Shown here piece by piece: positions 33,285 to 44,334 of a DNA stretch of 64,000 nt. The position numbers were made by a program, and so were the translations under genes. The notes beneath the pieces were generated by a model that was not told the DNA's origin, did not search any database, and worked only from the letters and a program-made list of their open reading frames with translations. The first letter of the stretch is position 1. Each line of letters begins with the position of its first letter. Source of the DNA: Cenococcum geophilum 1.58 (lineage: Eukaryota; Ascomycota; Dothideomycetes; Gloniales; Gloniaceae); assembly GCA_001692895.1 (NCBI GenBank), contig KV748203.1, positions 1,518,330 to 1,582,329 of the forward strand, read 5' to 3'.

Positions 33285-34650
33285 ATGGCCGCTGGCTTAG
33301 CAACCCCCTCCACCAACAGTGCACCTCCAACCCAGAAAGTTGGCGATGTAATTGCAAGCTTCCGTCCTGCGAGAGTAAGCATTCTTCTTATACACCTCGG
33401 CTCTTTGGGACATCTTGATTGACCTTGCCATTTTGTCCAGCGCTTCAGACCCGATGATTCCAAGACCTCGGTAACGTCTCTCGACTTTGACGACACAGGC
33501 GAACTCGCCATCGTAGCCCGCGACGATGACACCCTCCAGATCTATAACTGCAAGGAGGGAAAGCATGCCAAAGAGCTGAAGAGCCAGAAGTATGGCGTGC
33601 ATCTCGCGCGCTTCTCGCACCACGCACAGAGCATCATCTACGCCAGCACGAAAGTCGACGGTAAGACATCTGCATTTCACCACTCCCTCTCCAGTGGCCC
33701 CTAACCCCATCCTAACACCATCCTAACCCCCTCTCACAGACACAATTCGCTTCCTCTCCACGCACGACAATTCCTACATCCGCTACTTCCGCGGCCACAC
33801 CGACACCGTAACCTCGATCGCGCTCTGCCCCTCCTCCGACACCTTCCTCTCCTGCTCGCGCGACAACACCGTGCGGCTCTGGAACCTCGCCTCCAACCAC
33901 TGCCAAGGGCAACTCAAGCTACACGCGCCCTACCTCGCGACCTACGACCCCTCGGCCACCGTCATCGCCATCGCCTCCCCACCCACCCACTCCATCCTGC
34001 TGTATGACCTGCGCATGTACGACAAACCCCCCTTCGCCTCCTTCGACCTACAGGGCCACGAAGCGCGGTACCTACGCTCCGGCTCCAGCTCCGCCAACAA
34101 CAATGGCGGCGGGGCAGGAGGGGCAGCGGGAGGAGGCGGTGGTGGTGGAGCGGGGGCAGGGGGAGCGGCAGGATGGAGCAAGCTCGAATTCACCAACGAC
34201 GGCAAAGCCCTTCTCCTCGGCACAACCGGTATCGGCCACTTCGTCCTCGACGCCTTCACCGGCGACCTGACGCACTTTCTCTACCGCAAAGCCGGTCCCA
34301 GCGGCCGGCGCCCTCCCGGTACCCCTCCCCCGTCCTCCCGTTCCCACTCCCACGGCAACCCTTCGCACAACCCCGCCGCGTCTCTGCCTCCGGCGTCGCC
34401 GGCCGCGGGCCAGGGCGACGTGTGCGTCGCGCCGGATGGGCAGTTCGTGGTTGGGGGCAGCGGGGAGGACGGGCTGTTGGTCTGGGATGTCGGTAAGGCG
34501 GCCGGCGCGGATGGGGTCGCGCATCCGGTTGCGGAGCTGCCGGGCCAGGGCCGCGCGGCGGTGGTGGGGTATAATCAAAGGATGAATCTCGTGGTCAGTG
34601 CGGATCGGGATTTGGTGCTTTGGCAGCCGGATCCGGATTGTTTGCCTTAG
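33285..34650 (+). CDS. SWD2: WD40 protein Swd2 (Set1/COMPASS and 3'-end processing subunit)
   Basis: Nuclear beta-propeller shared by the Set1 H3K4 methyltransferase complex and the cleavage/polyadenylation factor. Exons 33285-33374, 33441-33660 and 33740-34650, introns of 66 and 79 bp, 406 aa. Family marks: FRPAR|RFRPDD across the first splice, TSLDFDDTGELAIVARDD, YNCKEGKHAKELKSQKYG, RFSHHAQSIIYAST, then FLSTHDNSYIRYFRGHTDTV and DNTVRLWNL. Between blades there are two low-complexity insertions: a Gly/Ala run (about 34,080-34,170) and a Pro/Ser/His stretch (about 34,300-34,400), so the protein is longer than yeast Swd2 (about 330 aa). The last blades read GGSGEDGLLVWDV and SADRDLVLWQPD. Codon use is GC-rich. 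Confidence 0.9.
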
Positions 34651-35979
34651 GGGGAAGGGGAGAGGAGAGGGGGAACTGGGGGAATTGGGGAGATTGGAGG
34701 AGGGAGCTCAGGATTGATTCAGGGGGGGTGGAAGGTTTGCTTGTGGTTGAAGAGCTGGAGCGGGGCTGATGTGGTGGAGCGGAATCAGAGGGAATCAGGG
34801 AATCAGAGATTAGGCGGGAGAGAGGACAGAATTACCTGGGCTGCGTAGATGGAGAGGCGGCTTTAAAGATGATTATACCCCGACATGGAAGATTTAGTGC
34901 ACATCTTGCATGGGACGGCGTTTTCTCACGGGGTTTTCGCGGGTTTAAAGAGATCGGCATGTCAAAATATCCAGAATCCAACAGATTTACAGGTTAAGGT
35001 TTACCATCTCAAGTAACTGCAGGTGTGGACTTGGTCCTCTACTCCCGAACGAGGTATATCAGTGACAGGCTCGTACGGTTTCTCTCTCACGACAACCGCG
35101 CTGGCCATCTGGCCGATCAAGCGGAAACTCTGACGTGAACACCTTCAGTGTAACGAGGCGAGAAGGAGGAAGAAGAATTGCGGCGCGGCTTGGCTGGGCG
35201 TAGTCTGGTGCGTTTGGTGCTGAGTTGCTGATTTCGCGTTCCTTGTCTCTTACCCGCCTGTAGCTTTCGCTTCGTTGCACGAGGTAACGGGGTTCTGACC
35301 GGTCCCTGAGTTATGACCGATTTAAAGTTTTACTAGTTGTTTGTCGGCGGACCGGTCAAAACCCCGTTACCTACGTTATCACAAAGGGATACCACAAAAC
35401 GCGTGTATCACTTATCACAAGAATAATAGGCACGGTTTCTAGCATGCCAATACCATAGACAACTCCAGTTTCCTATAACTGCATAGCGCCAGCATACGAC
35501 TCGGCCACTTAATCCTATGCAATTATCATCACCGTACTTGACATCGCCAACACTCATCTTCACTTCTTGATTCGAGCTAGCAGAATGTCGCACCAACTAG
35601 ATCCCGCACTCCATTACACAGCGTGGCGAGGCGTGGAACTGGTTGGAAGATATCTCTTCGTACCCCGAACGCTCTTTTTCCTCCTGGCTACTTGCAGGTT
35701 GTGTTTCCATTTGTAACACTTAATCCTTAGGAAGCAAGATAGTCGTGTAACTAGACCTTCAGAAGCCTGACGTTAAAGACGTACGAAATCCTCCACTTTC
35801 TGTCCTTTCTAATATCAACACTTTCGGGTCATATTTTTGTCTTCTCTTCCGAGTTCCCTTTTTAAAGCCATTTCCAGTGCATCAAGTGAAAGGTACGAGG
35901 CGGTGGACTAATCCCAATGCAAGAAGTGGTATGAAGCTGACGAGTCAAAGAGCATCAGAAAGGCTATCATTGGTCATTT
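34651..35979. other. Intergenic region
   Basis: Contains the hairpin element at 35282-35372. A 43-codon ORF begins at 35585 (+, MSHQLDPALHYTAW) but has no support. Otherwise nothing seen. Confidence 0.5.
35282..35372. mobile_element. 91-bp MITE-like hairpin with 24-bp terminal inverted repeats
   Basis: Arms 35282-35305 and 35349-35372 are inverse complements with one mismatch (23/24), starting AGGTAACGGGG and with GACCGGTCC at the inner end. The loop is 43 bp. Both flanks carry ACG next to the arms (35279-35281 and 35373-35375), consistent with a 3-bp target duplication. There is no coding capacity. Confidence 0.6.
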
Positions 35980-36548
35980 AGTGCTCCGTCTGGGCATTAA
36001 AGAGGCAAAAACGAATGTCAAACTCTATCAGGCTAGTTTTGTCCTTTATCGAAATTTGTAAGTTGCTTTATGCAATAATATAGAAGACTAAGCATCCGAG
36101 CAGAATATCTATAGAAAACCGACCTTTAAAATTATATGCAAGGCTACCACAGGCTTTACTCTCGGCTATTGTGAAGGTAAAGATAGTCAACCACAGCCCA
36201 TGGATCCATATGGGTGTTAAAGGAGTTGGAACTCAATGGCAGACTCTACAGAGCTTGGAGGCACAAGGCCGGCGCAGGGTAGAGTCTGCCATTGAAGTTC
36301 CAACTCCTTGAATATCCGTATGGATCTCTCGGCTGTGGTTGGCTATCCTCATCTTCACAATAGCCGAGAGTAAAGCCTGTAGTGGCCTTACACATAATTT
36401 CAGGGTCGGTTTTCTGTGGATGTTCTACTCGGATGCTTAGTCTCCTATATTGCTGTATAAAGTAACTTATAAATTTCAATAAAGGACAAAACCAGCCTAA
36501 TGGAATTTGGCTTTTGTTTTCGCCTCTTTAATGCCCGGACGGAGCACT
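35980..36548. repeat. 570-bp inverted duplication (270-bp arms, 29-bp spacer)
   Basis: Arm 35980-36249 is the inverse complement of 36279-36548, equal in length and similar at roughly 85% by eye; many differences are C/T or G/A. The spacer is 36250-36278. The minus strand of the right arm keeps an open stretch (36246-36479, including TGFTLGYCEDEDSQPQPRD) that is broken by stops in the left arm, so it may be a duplicated gene fragment. Confidence 0.8.
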
Positions 36549-37130
36549 ATTGCAACAGCAACATCACTTTTGCCTGCAACTGGCACCGCTACACTGACTA
36601 GCCCTCCGTATGGTTATCAATCAGATATATGTCTTGTGACACTCTTCGACCACGTTCGCAACAGAATACCTTCCCACGAAGATGGCGGGCAGAATCTCCC
36701 AACAGGCCTTAACCACGGAGTCTATCTGTGTCATCCGGGCTATAGCGAAACGGGCAACATCTTGATGGTACTTTCGGCTTTGGATCACCCTCAAGGCGGT
36801 ATCCACCACGAAACTGCACGAATTGCGTGCGCTATTGTTGCTAACAATAATGGGAGGGTTTCTTAACGGAAACAAGGGCGGGTGAGCGTGCTCGGGTTAA
36901 TCCTGATGGAATTCTGCGCGGAAACAACTACTACTTCCGGGTTTCTGAGGACGCTGCGGACGGTAAGCGGACAGAAAGTGCCCGTATAGTAGTGCTTATT
37001 TTTGACACTGAGATTTAAGAGAAATATTCTGTTGTCCCCATCTTTTGCCCACTGGCGCTTTTCCCTACGACGTTGTCGGTATGGCGGACTCATATGGTCC
37101 ATACTGGTGATGGGGATGAGTTAAGGGTAG
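36549..37130 (+). pseudogene. Degenerate fungal protein remnant, possibly of an HNH-annotated family
   Basis: A + strand open frame runs 36507-36866, overlapping the right arm of the inverted duplication. It holds a protein-like segment: SDICLVTLFDHVRNRIP, then LNHGVYLCHPGYSETGNIL, then GIHHETARIACAIVANN. It runs into a stop, but in another frame from about 36,850 the text continues WEGFLTETRAGER and then ILRGNNYYFRVSEDAADG. A one-base deletion near 36,848 would explain the switch. From memory this order resembles the N-terminal part of a lineage-expanded fungal family often annotated with HNH nuclease domains; that identification is tentative. No nuclease part is seen downstream. Confidence 0.45.
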
Positions 37131-37943
37131 TTCAAGAAACCGCTAATGAGGTATGACCTATTCTAAGACAATATTCTTTCGTCTTTAGTTTTTAACTTTC
37201 TTTATAAGCATTCCGTGACGATCAAGGAAACCCTGCGGATTATCCGGGTCTACAACCCCAACTGTCCGATTTTGCTTGTGGGGTCAGGAAGTGGTTGAGG
37301 TTAGGGAGAGGGGAGGCTATTAGCTTAAGAAGAGGTTGGAGGAGAAAACGGAATCGAGGCACGAGAATATGCAGAGTATTTGAGAGGGAGAAATAAGGAA
37401 TATCAATGAGAGACTGATTAGCACTGAGTTGAACGGGCATAACTGCTAGGGTATCTAAACAGCAAGCTGATAGCTTGGTTATTATTTTTGAGGGCTTAAT
37501 TACTTTAGACCCTGCTCCGGTCGCCCTGTAGTTCTCAGAGTGAGTGGAAGCTGTATGATCTGGGAGTAACATGTTTCTCACCACAAGGCACGAGACTTAC
37601 TCAGTCTAGAGAAAGCGTCAGTTTCCCCTTTACCAAACTATACTTCGACCGTACACCCATTGGTGCCAGAGATCACCACTCTAGTAGTCCACCATAATTA
37701 ATTACATGACCAAATGACGTACATACTAGAGTCGATCCGGCACTCATTTTCCATCTCTATACCCCATTAGCGTGCAATTCCCTCTTCCACCTAAATAGTT
37801 GGAAAGGCCAAATCATGCTCATCAGGATCGTCTAAACATGCACACACGAGGCAAGGTTGTACTCTTACAAAGTTGGAAACTTGCACACCAGCAGGTGCCA
37901 GTTTCCATGCCAAACAGTCATAAATCGAATCACTTACACTCCC
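37131..37943. other. Intergenic region, no gene seen
   Basis: Only short ORFs without recognisable content. The LAS1 gene ends at its right border. Confidence 0.5.
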
Positions 37944-39732
37944 TCAGCCATCGCAATCTGAGTCTGTCGGCACCAGACCAATAGCCTGACGTTTCCATCT
38001 CCCCCTCCACTTCTTCCAACCGGGTGGAGCAAGGTGCGGAAGTTCACTCATCGGTTGGGTCTTCGGATGTAGTTTGTAGCGCTTGCGGAACTTTTTCATG
38101 ACAGAGCTGTGGCGGTGGTAAGTATGTATTTTGAAATTGATTACGGGGGCTGACCTTGGAGATGGTAGGGTCATTTTAACATCTGAATCCGAGTCCATGT
38201 CTGAGTCTGAGTCGACGCGCCCTCGGAATCTGCTGATTGCACGGATTTGGGGTGACTGGGACCCGTTGCGGAGTGCCCACTGTTTGTTGTTATCTCCAGG
38301 CAGGCCAGAAATTGGAGACTCTTCCTCTGTGGGACTGTTCTCTAGCTGCTGTGTGTCATCATCCACGAGATCTGTGAGTGATGCCCGTAACACTGGCCGC
38401 CAGGTTGCTTGGAAAAGCTCATCCCTATCCTTTATGGTCGATTCGGCAAGTTTGTGGCTCCAAGAAGACGGAAATGTGAAGCACTGGCCCATGATGTCCT
38501 CTAGTAGCATGCTCTCAACTCTTCTCCGTGGCTGTACCCATTCCTTTGCCGTCAGGATATGAACAACCCACTCATGCATAGCCTCTCTTATTGGCTCGGC
38601 AGTAGCACTGAGGGTAGCAGGCATATTCATCAGATCGACCATGTGTCGGCAGAGGATACGGAGGAAATTCCATTGGTGCGATGCCAAACGGCGCAGCAAT
38701 TCATCCCACAGAAGGAACGCACCTTTCATCGTGCTGCCCATCCTAGAAAGATGAGTGAGGCGTTTCAAACGTAATAGGAGAAACGTACTGCTTATCGGAG
38801 GGAATAACAGCCCGCTCATCCACAAGCAACTCGACCAACACCTCCAAATACTCCGCCCTATCCAGACAATGCCTCACACATCTCAACCCTGCCTCCTTTC
38901 CTGCCTCACTACTTCCCCACTTCACACCCTTCGCATCCCTCTTCACTTCCGCCCGCCTGGCACTAAGGTACTTCTTCAGCTCGAGCTGCAAACCTTCTCT
39001 CAGCAGCCTCAGATTCTCCCTTGGGCTCACCTGGTCCGGTAAGCCACCGACAAGCTCGTCTAGCCGGCTCCAGTACCAACCCCACAGCCAGTGCAGCGCC
39101 TCGGCCGCGATATCCTTAAGGCGGATCAGCGACGGCAGCTCCTTGTGCGTAGCCTGGTGGCGCATCTCGACGAAGCGGGCGGGCATCGCCAGCTCAGTTG
39201 CTAGTTCATGCATCGAAAGCTTACGGTAGCTATTCTGAATCGAGTCGCAGAAGCCCGTCACGAACCTGCTCTCCGCCCACATCAACACCCTAGGTGCATG
39301 GCAGAGAAACATTTTTTTTTAGGAGTGTCTGAGAACGCACCTGCTGATCGCGGACGCATACACAAGCCGCACCGCATAGTGCGAGTCCAGCTGTCCCCGC
39401 GCATCCTCCTGCATCATTGCCTCGACCAGCAGGATCGTCGAGTCCAGCGCCAGCGGAATCTCCGCCCGCTCGCGCCACGCGAGGATCTAACATCGTGTCA
39501 GTTCAGTTCAGCTCCTCAGTCCGTCGATCTCCACCCCCAAAGCCCATCTTTAGCTGAATTGTTTTTTTAGACCTTTTTTTTTCCGGAGAACTGGGGGATG
39601 CGTGGCTGATACCTGGTTCACGGCCTCCTGGCGCCTGTCTGCGTCCTTGAATTCTCCGAGCCGGTACAGCTGGCCGCGCAGCCGCAACAGCTCCGACACA
39701 TCGCGCCACGGCGTCACCGTGTATCGAGGCAT
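37944..39732 (-). CDS. LAS1: Las1, HEPN endoribonuclease of pre-rRNA ITS2 processing
   Basis: Las1 cuts ITS2 in pre-rRNA together with the kinase Grc3, in the nucleolus and nucleus. Exons 39732-39613, 39486-39341, 39289-38789 and 38742-37944; introns of 126, 51 and 46 bp; all phases match, 521 aa. The start MPRYTVTPWRDVSELL is typical for the family; GTG-led upstream sequence is not. The first part (to about residue 190) is the Las1/HEPN domain with ILAWRERAEIPLALDST and the catalytic RHQATH (R132 to H137). The C-terminal half is less conserved, with a Ser/Asp-rich acidic stretch (SDSDMDSDSDV) and a Lys/Arg-rich end (KKFRKRYKLHPK), as in fungal Las1. The tail ends VPTDSDCDG. Confidence 0.9.
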
Positions 39733-39828
39733 GGGAGCGGAAATGGCGCGCGCGTCGATAGAGTTGTTTTTTGGGGGCGGCGGAGCTGGGTGCGAAACTT
39801 TTGGAGTTCGAGATTCGGTTGACGCCAC

Positions 39829-40213
39829 GTGACGTGCTCGCGTAGAAAAAAAGAAGCTTAACTTTAGAGTTATTTCCGTGCCACCGGATGCGGCGAATGG
39901 GAGGGGAGAAACGTATGGCGGGATTGCCGTGGTAAGAGAAGGTTAAGCAGTTGTGATCACTGTCTCGATGAAAGCTATCAATGCTACTACAGTTTCACTG
40001 TATTGTTTCAAAGCTACGTAGCTCGAACTTAAGACTCAACGGTTCCTACGAAGCCTCCCTTCGTCCGTGAGGACGGTGTACCCACCAATGCCATCAAGCG
40101 GGTATCGATGAATCCTGTCTTTTTTCCCAAACACCAACGCTATGCTAAGAGATCAAAGTATCAAAAAAGAACCCCCTGGCGATAAGCCCTGCCCAATGCT
40201 CCAATGATCCAAA
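39829..40213. other. Intergenic region, no gene seen
   Basis: Upstream of LAS1 and downstream of the next minus-strand gene. No motifs recognised. Confidence 0.5.
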
Positions 40214-41344
40214 TCATAACCAATCATACCCTATTCTGGCGTCCTGCACCGTTGGCTGCTTGAGCTGCTGAAACCACCATTCCTTGGTGTACATTTCATC
40301 GTCATCGAAGAAAAAACTCTGTCCTTCCATGCTGGCAGGCAATTGTTGGCCCGGGTTTAGCGACCACTGCTGGTCGTCGCCCGCTGGAGGCTCGTCGACA
40401 CTCCCGTCGTCGGAACTTGCGTCGTCCACATCATCATCTTGTTCTGGCGGCTGCCAAGTCTCCTCCAGCTTGAGCCCCTTCCCTCTACTTTGGAGGAGGC
40501 CTGATTGCCAGGACTGAAAGCCCTCTGGTGGATCATAGAGACCCATACCAACCAACTCCTTGCCTGCGTCCTCGGAATCGTCATCTTCGAAGGCCGATTG
40601 CGATTTCGCATCTTGTTGTGCTGATGGATGCTGAATGGGAAGAAAGTCTGTAGAGGCGGGCCTTGATATTTCGGATTGTGTTTGAGCCATTTGGGTCCAG
40701 CTTTGCAGATACCATGGCGCTGGCTCTATCCGCAGCGAAGAGTATGATGACAAGGCGTATGAGGTGACGGGGGCTGGCTGATGTATGTCCTGCCAGCTAG
40801 ATCCAGAGACGAATGAATCTCTCCCTAAGGCGACAGTGTCGGTTGAATGAGAAAATGGAGGGAAGTCCTGCATCTGATCTGCGAAGGCGGAATTGCGGTT
40901 TGAAAGAGAATTGTATTCAGACTCAAAGCCTAAATTGCGAGATTGCGATTGATACGGGACCCAGTCCGCGTACCCTTGTGTAGGTAAGGGTTCTGGTACC
41001 GTGTGGGAGGGCGTGTGGAATCGCGATGAGGAAGGATGCCAGCTCAAAGGCCGTGGTGCCTCTTTCCGTTCTTCAACAGCTTCCTCCTCTCCTCCTGTCA
41101 ACCCAAACATCATGTTGTAATGATCGTCTAGTGTTGCATATCGTTTTACTCCGGTCGTGGTCTTTCTCCTTTCTAAAACTCTAGGACTATTGTGAATACT
41201 TCGGGGCTTCTCTATCCTGGCAGATCGTCGTCCAGACTGGCTTCCTGAGCTTCGAGATAACCGGCGGGTGAGCTGTGAGGCGGCCATTTGTTTTGAGACG
41301 TCGCTGACCAGATCGTCATAATCTGGACTCGTAGTAGCAGCCAT
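40214..41344 (-). CDS. Conserved fungal hypothetical protein, likely disordered
   Basis: 376 aa in one frame from ATG 41344 with no intron needed. Most of the protein is Ser/Gln/Pro-rich and looks disordered. The Arg/Ser-rich N-terminus (QLTRRLSRSSGSQSGRRSAR) is followed by KRYATLDDHYNMMFGLTGG. The C-terminal part is the more conserved: DAGKELVGMGLYDPPE, then GKGLKLEETWQPPEQDDD, then a final EWWFQQLKQP segment. I recall the GMGLYD...KGLKLEE arrangement from unnamed Pezizomycotina proteins but know no function. No signal peptide or membrane helix. It follows LAS1 on the same strand with a gap of 481 bp between the two coding regions. Confidence 0.75.
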   Translation of the reverse strand: MAATTSPDYDDLVSDVSKQMAASQLTRRLSRSSGSQSGRRSARIEKPRSIHNSPRVLERRKTTTGVKRYATLDDHYNMMFGLTGGEEEAVEERKEAPRPLSWHPSSSRFHTPSHTVPEPLPTQGYADWVPYQSQSRNLGFESEYNSLSNRNSAFADQMQDFPPFSHSTDTVALGRDSFVSGSSWQDIHQPAPVTSYALSSYSSLRIEPAPWYLQSWTQMAQTQSEISRPASTDFLPIQHPSAQQDAKSQSAFEDDDSEDAGKELVGMGLYDPPEGFQSWQSGLLQSRGKGLKLEETWQPPEQDDDVDDASSDDGSVDEPPAGDDQQWSLNPGQQLPASMEGQSFFFDDDEMYTKEWWFQQLKQPTVQDARIGYDWL

Positions 41345-42990
41345 CGTGAGAAAGGTTGTGATGACTGGGTTAATGCAGCAGTGGACGAAAAATGGACCTA
41401 GCGGTGACTGAGGATTAAGATATGGGATGTACGATATCCACCATGCCGAAGCCGGGACATCTGCGTAGGTATATGGTGAACCGAGAAAATGGTACTAATT
41501 AGGAAGGCTGTGCCTTACGAGGTACTTTTACCATGTCTCGCAAGTCATGGTGGGATGCCAGGAATAAGCTAGGACGGGCGTCATGCCGCGATGTATGAAA
41601 GGCATGCAGCGGGATGGAAAGCTCCAACAGGGCTATAAGCAAATATGGTCATGTTGAAGGAGCGGGTTGGAAACGAGTCGTCCGAGTGGCACGGCTTGAA
41701 CGCGAACAAGCTAAGCAACGAAATCATAATCGACGACGCAGCCGACGAAGAAAAAACCAATAATGATCAAATCACAGGACTACCTCAAGGCACCTCAGCG
41801 CGCGGGTATGTATCATGGCGCAACGGAGATCCGTGCCGCATCTGTTGGCCGGTCCCCAGACAAGGGAAAACACCACTCTCACGACGATAATGCTAGCAAT
41901 AGTAGTGCGACTAGCCTCCCGGGACTTACAGTGCGACTCAGCTGGGCCCAAAGCAAGGCCGTCTGCATAGAGCGTGGCCGTCGAGGCGGTCAACCGGGCT
42001 GGCGACTAGACCTGTGTCGCTGGACGAAGGAAGATGGTGCATAGCACTCGGCAAGTGCAGAAGGTTGGGCAGTCCATGTTTAGCCGCTTGACCTGATGGC
42101 ATAATTATTGGAAAGTTCGCCGGACACAGGCTCGCAAGGTTCAAGCCAATCGTACGAGGATAGGTGTGACGGGCCTCATTCAAGATCTCGTGTCGATGCA
42201 TCCACATCAAGGGGTTTTGGGCGCGGTTTCGGAGAGAGTGGAAGGGTGGAGGTTGGCTGGCGCCGCGAGGCAACGAACTTGGGCCACCAGGTCGGTTTGC
42301 GTGCGCTGCGTGCGCGCGATCTGGGGCCTTTTGCGGGAAAAGCAGCTTGATTCGCTTTTCCCAGCCGAACGGCTTTGCCAGGTTCCAGAATCGCCTTGCT
42401 ACCGGCCATCCCTGTCCCAACGACACGGCGGTGCCACTGGCCAACGGGCACTCGCCCAGGGCATGCAGGACCTGATTACTTGGGTCGTACGTGCAACGGC
42501 AGCGCCGCAACGGAAATTGCAGCAATCAGCATCTCGCATTCGCACAGGCCCAAGCTAGATGAGGGCCCTCTCAGCCTCGCTTGCACCTAAGCACCCGCCT
42601 CCCCAGCGTGGGTGCAGCAACCAGCACTGCGGACTCCGCCTAGCCCGTCTAGGATCGTAACAGAGCGACGACTTTGATCCCGACATCCCTGATGTTAGGC
42701 CCCGCCAAGAAAAAGCACGAAAGGCCCTTTGTTTAGTATGTGGAGTCTGCCTCTGAAACGGTGCGGGATGTTGACTGCTAAGGCACATGCATGTTAGGGG
42801 GGAGAGGCCCGCCAGTGACAGAATACGGAGCACCTACGGCATACGGAGCGCCACCGGGCTTGCCAGAGGTCGAAAGCTGCTGAGAAGCGGAGATGGCGCG
42901 AAGGGAAGGGTGCAAAGCAGAGACACACGGAAGACAAAACGCGCGTACCTTGGCTGCTGCTGCTCATAATGCTGCTGCTACCAACCAGCG

Positions 42991-43030
42991 GGCACGGTTT
43001 GGCACAATTTGGCACAATTTGGCACGATTT
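42991..43030. repeat. Four tandem decamers (GGCACRRTTT)
   Basis: GGCACGGTTT, two copies of GGCACAATTT, then GGCACGATTT, with an exact 10-bp period. Confidence 0.85.
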
Positions 43031-44250
43031 TCATCTGCCTAGCCATCAGCACGTAGCAAGGCAGGATGGCAGGCACGCAGGATGACAGGAGTTAGGCTCA
43101 TCTTTTAGCCATCATTATTCAGCCCCGCCAACACCGGAAGGCCAACATCATCAGCTGGTGCGCATGCCGTATTATCTGCTGCTTTCGCCACAAAAAAAGT
43201 CTGTGATGATGGGTGAGGGTCGGAACAGGCTGGGGTTGTCTAGACCAATACCGGCTGCAGTGTGACACGGTGATGGACGGTCGCAGTGCCAGCAGCGCGA
43301 CAATGCTTCGTCGCGTGAGGTTAAGGGGGTTGCGAAAAATGCTGGCACTATCGAGAAATGAGGAGACGATCAAAAAGACGACATGTTCGGCTAGCGTGCC
43401 TGGGTGGACGATGACGGGTCGTCTGAGCCTCTCAAGCCCAGTTGCGAGGGCTGAGCCCATTTGTGCCATCTCGCGTGCCGCCAGCACTGCTCCACTGCCT
43501 TGCCCTCCCCACGGCGGCCAGGCTGGTTTCGGCAATGCTGCTGATACGCAGGCTGATAAGGAAAGTCCCCGGTGCTGCACGCAGTGAGCATGCCAGCGCG
43601 ATGAAGCCGAAGCGCCGGTGAACCCTAGCCCACTTCCCGCTCTGATGATCGACAGTGGTCATGACCCATGGGCCGCTGGAGCGTAGCTTGTTCGGGCGAA
43701 AGAAGCCCTTTCCCAGGAAGAGCAGAAGCCGCCGAAGCCAGGCCAGTCCGTGCCAGTCGGAGCCAGGGCATTTCTTAAGAAGCCAAATTTCACGCCAAAG
43801 AACGTCCTTCGAAAGTTCGCTTGGCTGCAGCCAGGAACGCCCTCCACCGCCCAACCACTCTGTCCGCCGGATGCCTGCTGCTGACGCAATCCACGCCATC
43901 CAATAATGACCCGCTAGCAGCTCCAGGAAACCTGCGCACGCCTGCGCTTATTTCTTCCAGAGCAGGTCCAGCACATTCTGCAATAATAGTAATTTGCGCT
44001 CCGGTCATCCCAAAAGCTCATCCCCCCCAAAAAACTACACTTTTGAATCGTATGGATCCGCAAGGAGCATCACAAGGCCGCCGCCTGCAGCTAGTCAAAC
44101 GGCCTGCCTCAGAGCACCTCATTTGCCCCCGTACATTGGTGTACCACGAGTGACGGCACGCAGACACGCTCCTCGAATAGAAGCGCGAACACCACGGTTT
44201 GCACTGCTCTCACGCACGCGTCGACACCGGATCCGGGATCGGCTGGCACC

Positions 44251-44334
44251 GTTGCTGTTGGTGTTGGTGACTCTGTTGGTGATGCTGTTGGTGATGCTGT
44301 TGGTGATACTGCTGCTTCCACTGCTGGTGATGCT
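44251..44334. repeat. 12-bp minisatellite (GTTGGTGATGCT)
   Basis: About six imperfect units, three adjacent ones nearly perfect from 44,275. On the minus strand it reads as SPTASPTASPT-type codons, but no gene frame is supported around it. Confidence 0.75.
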
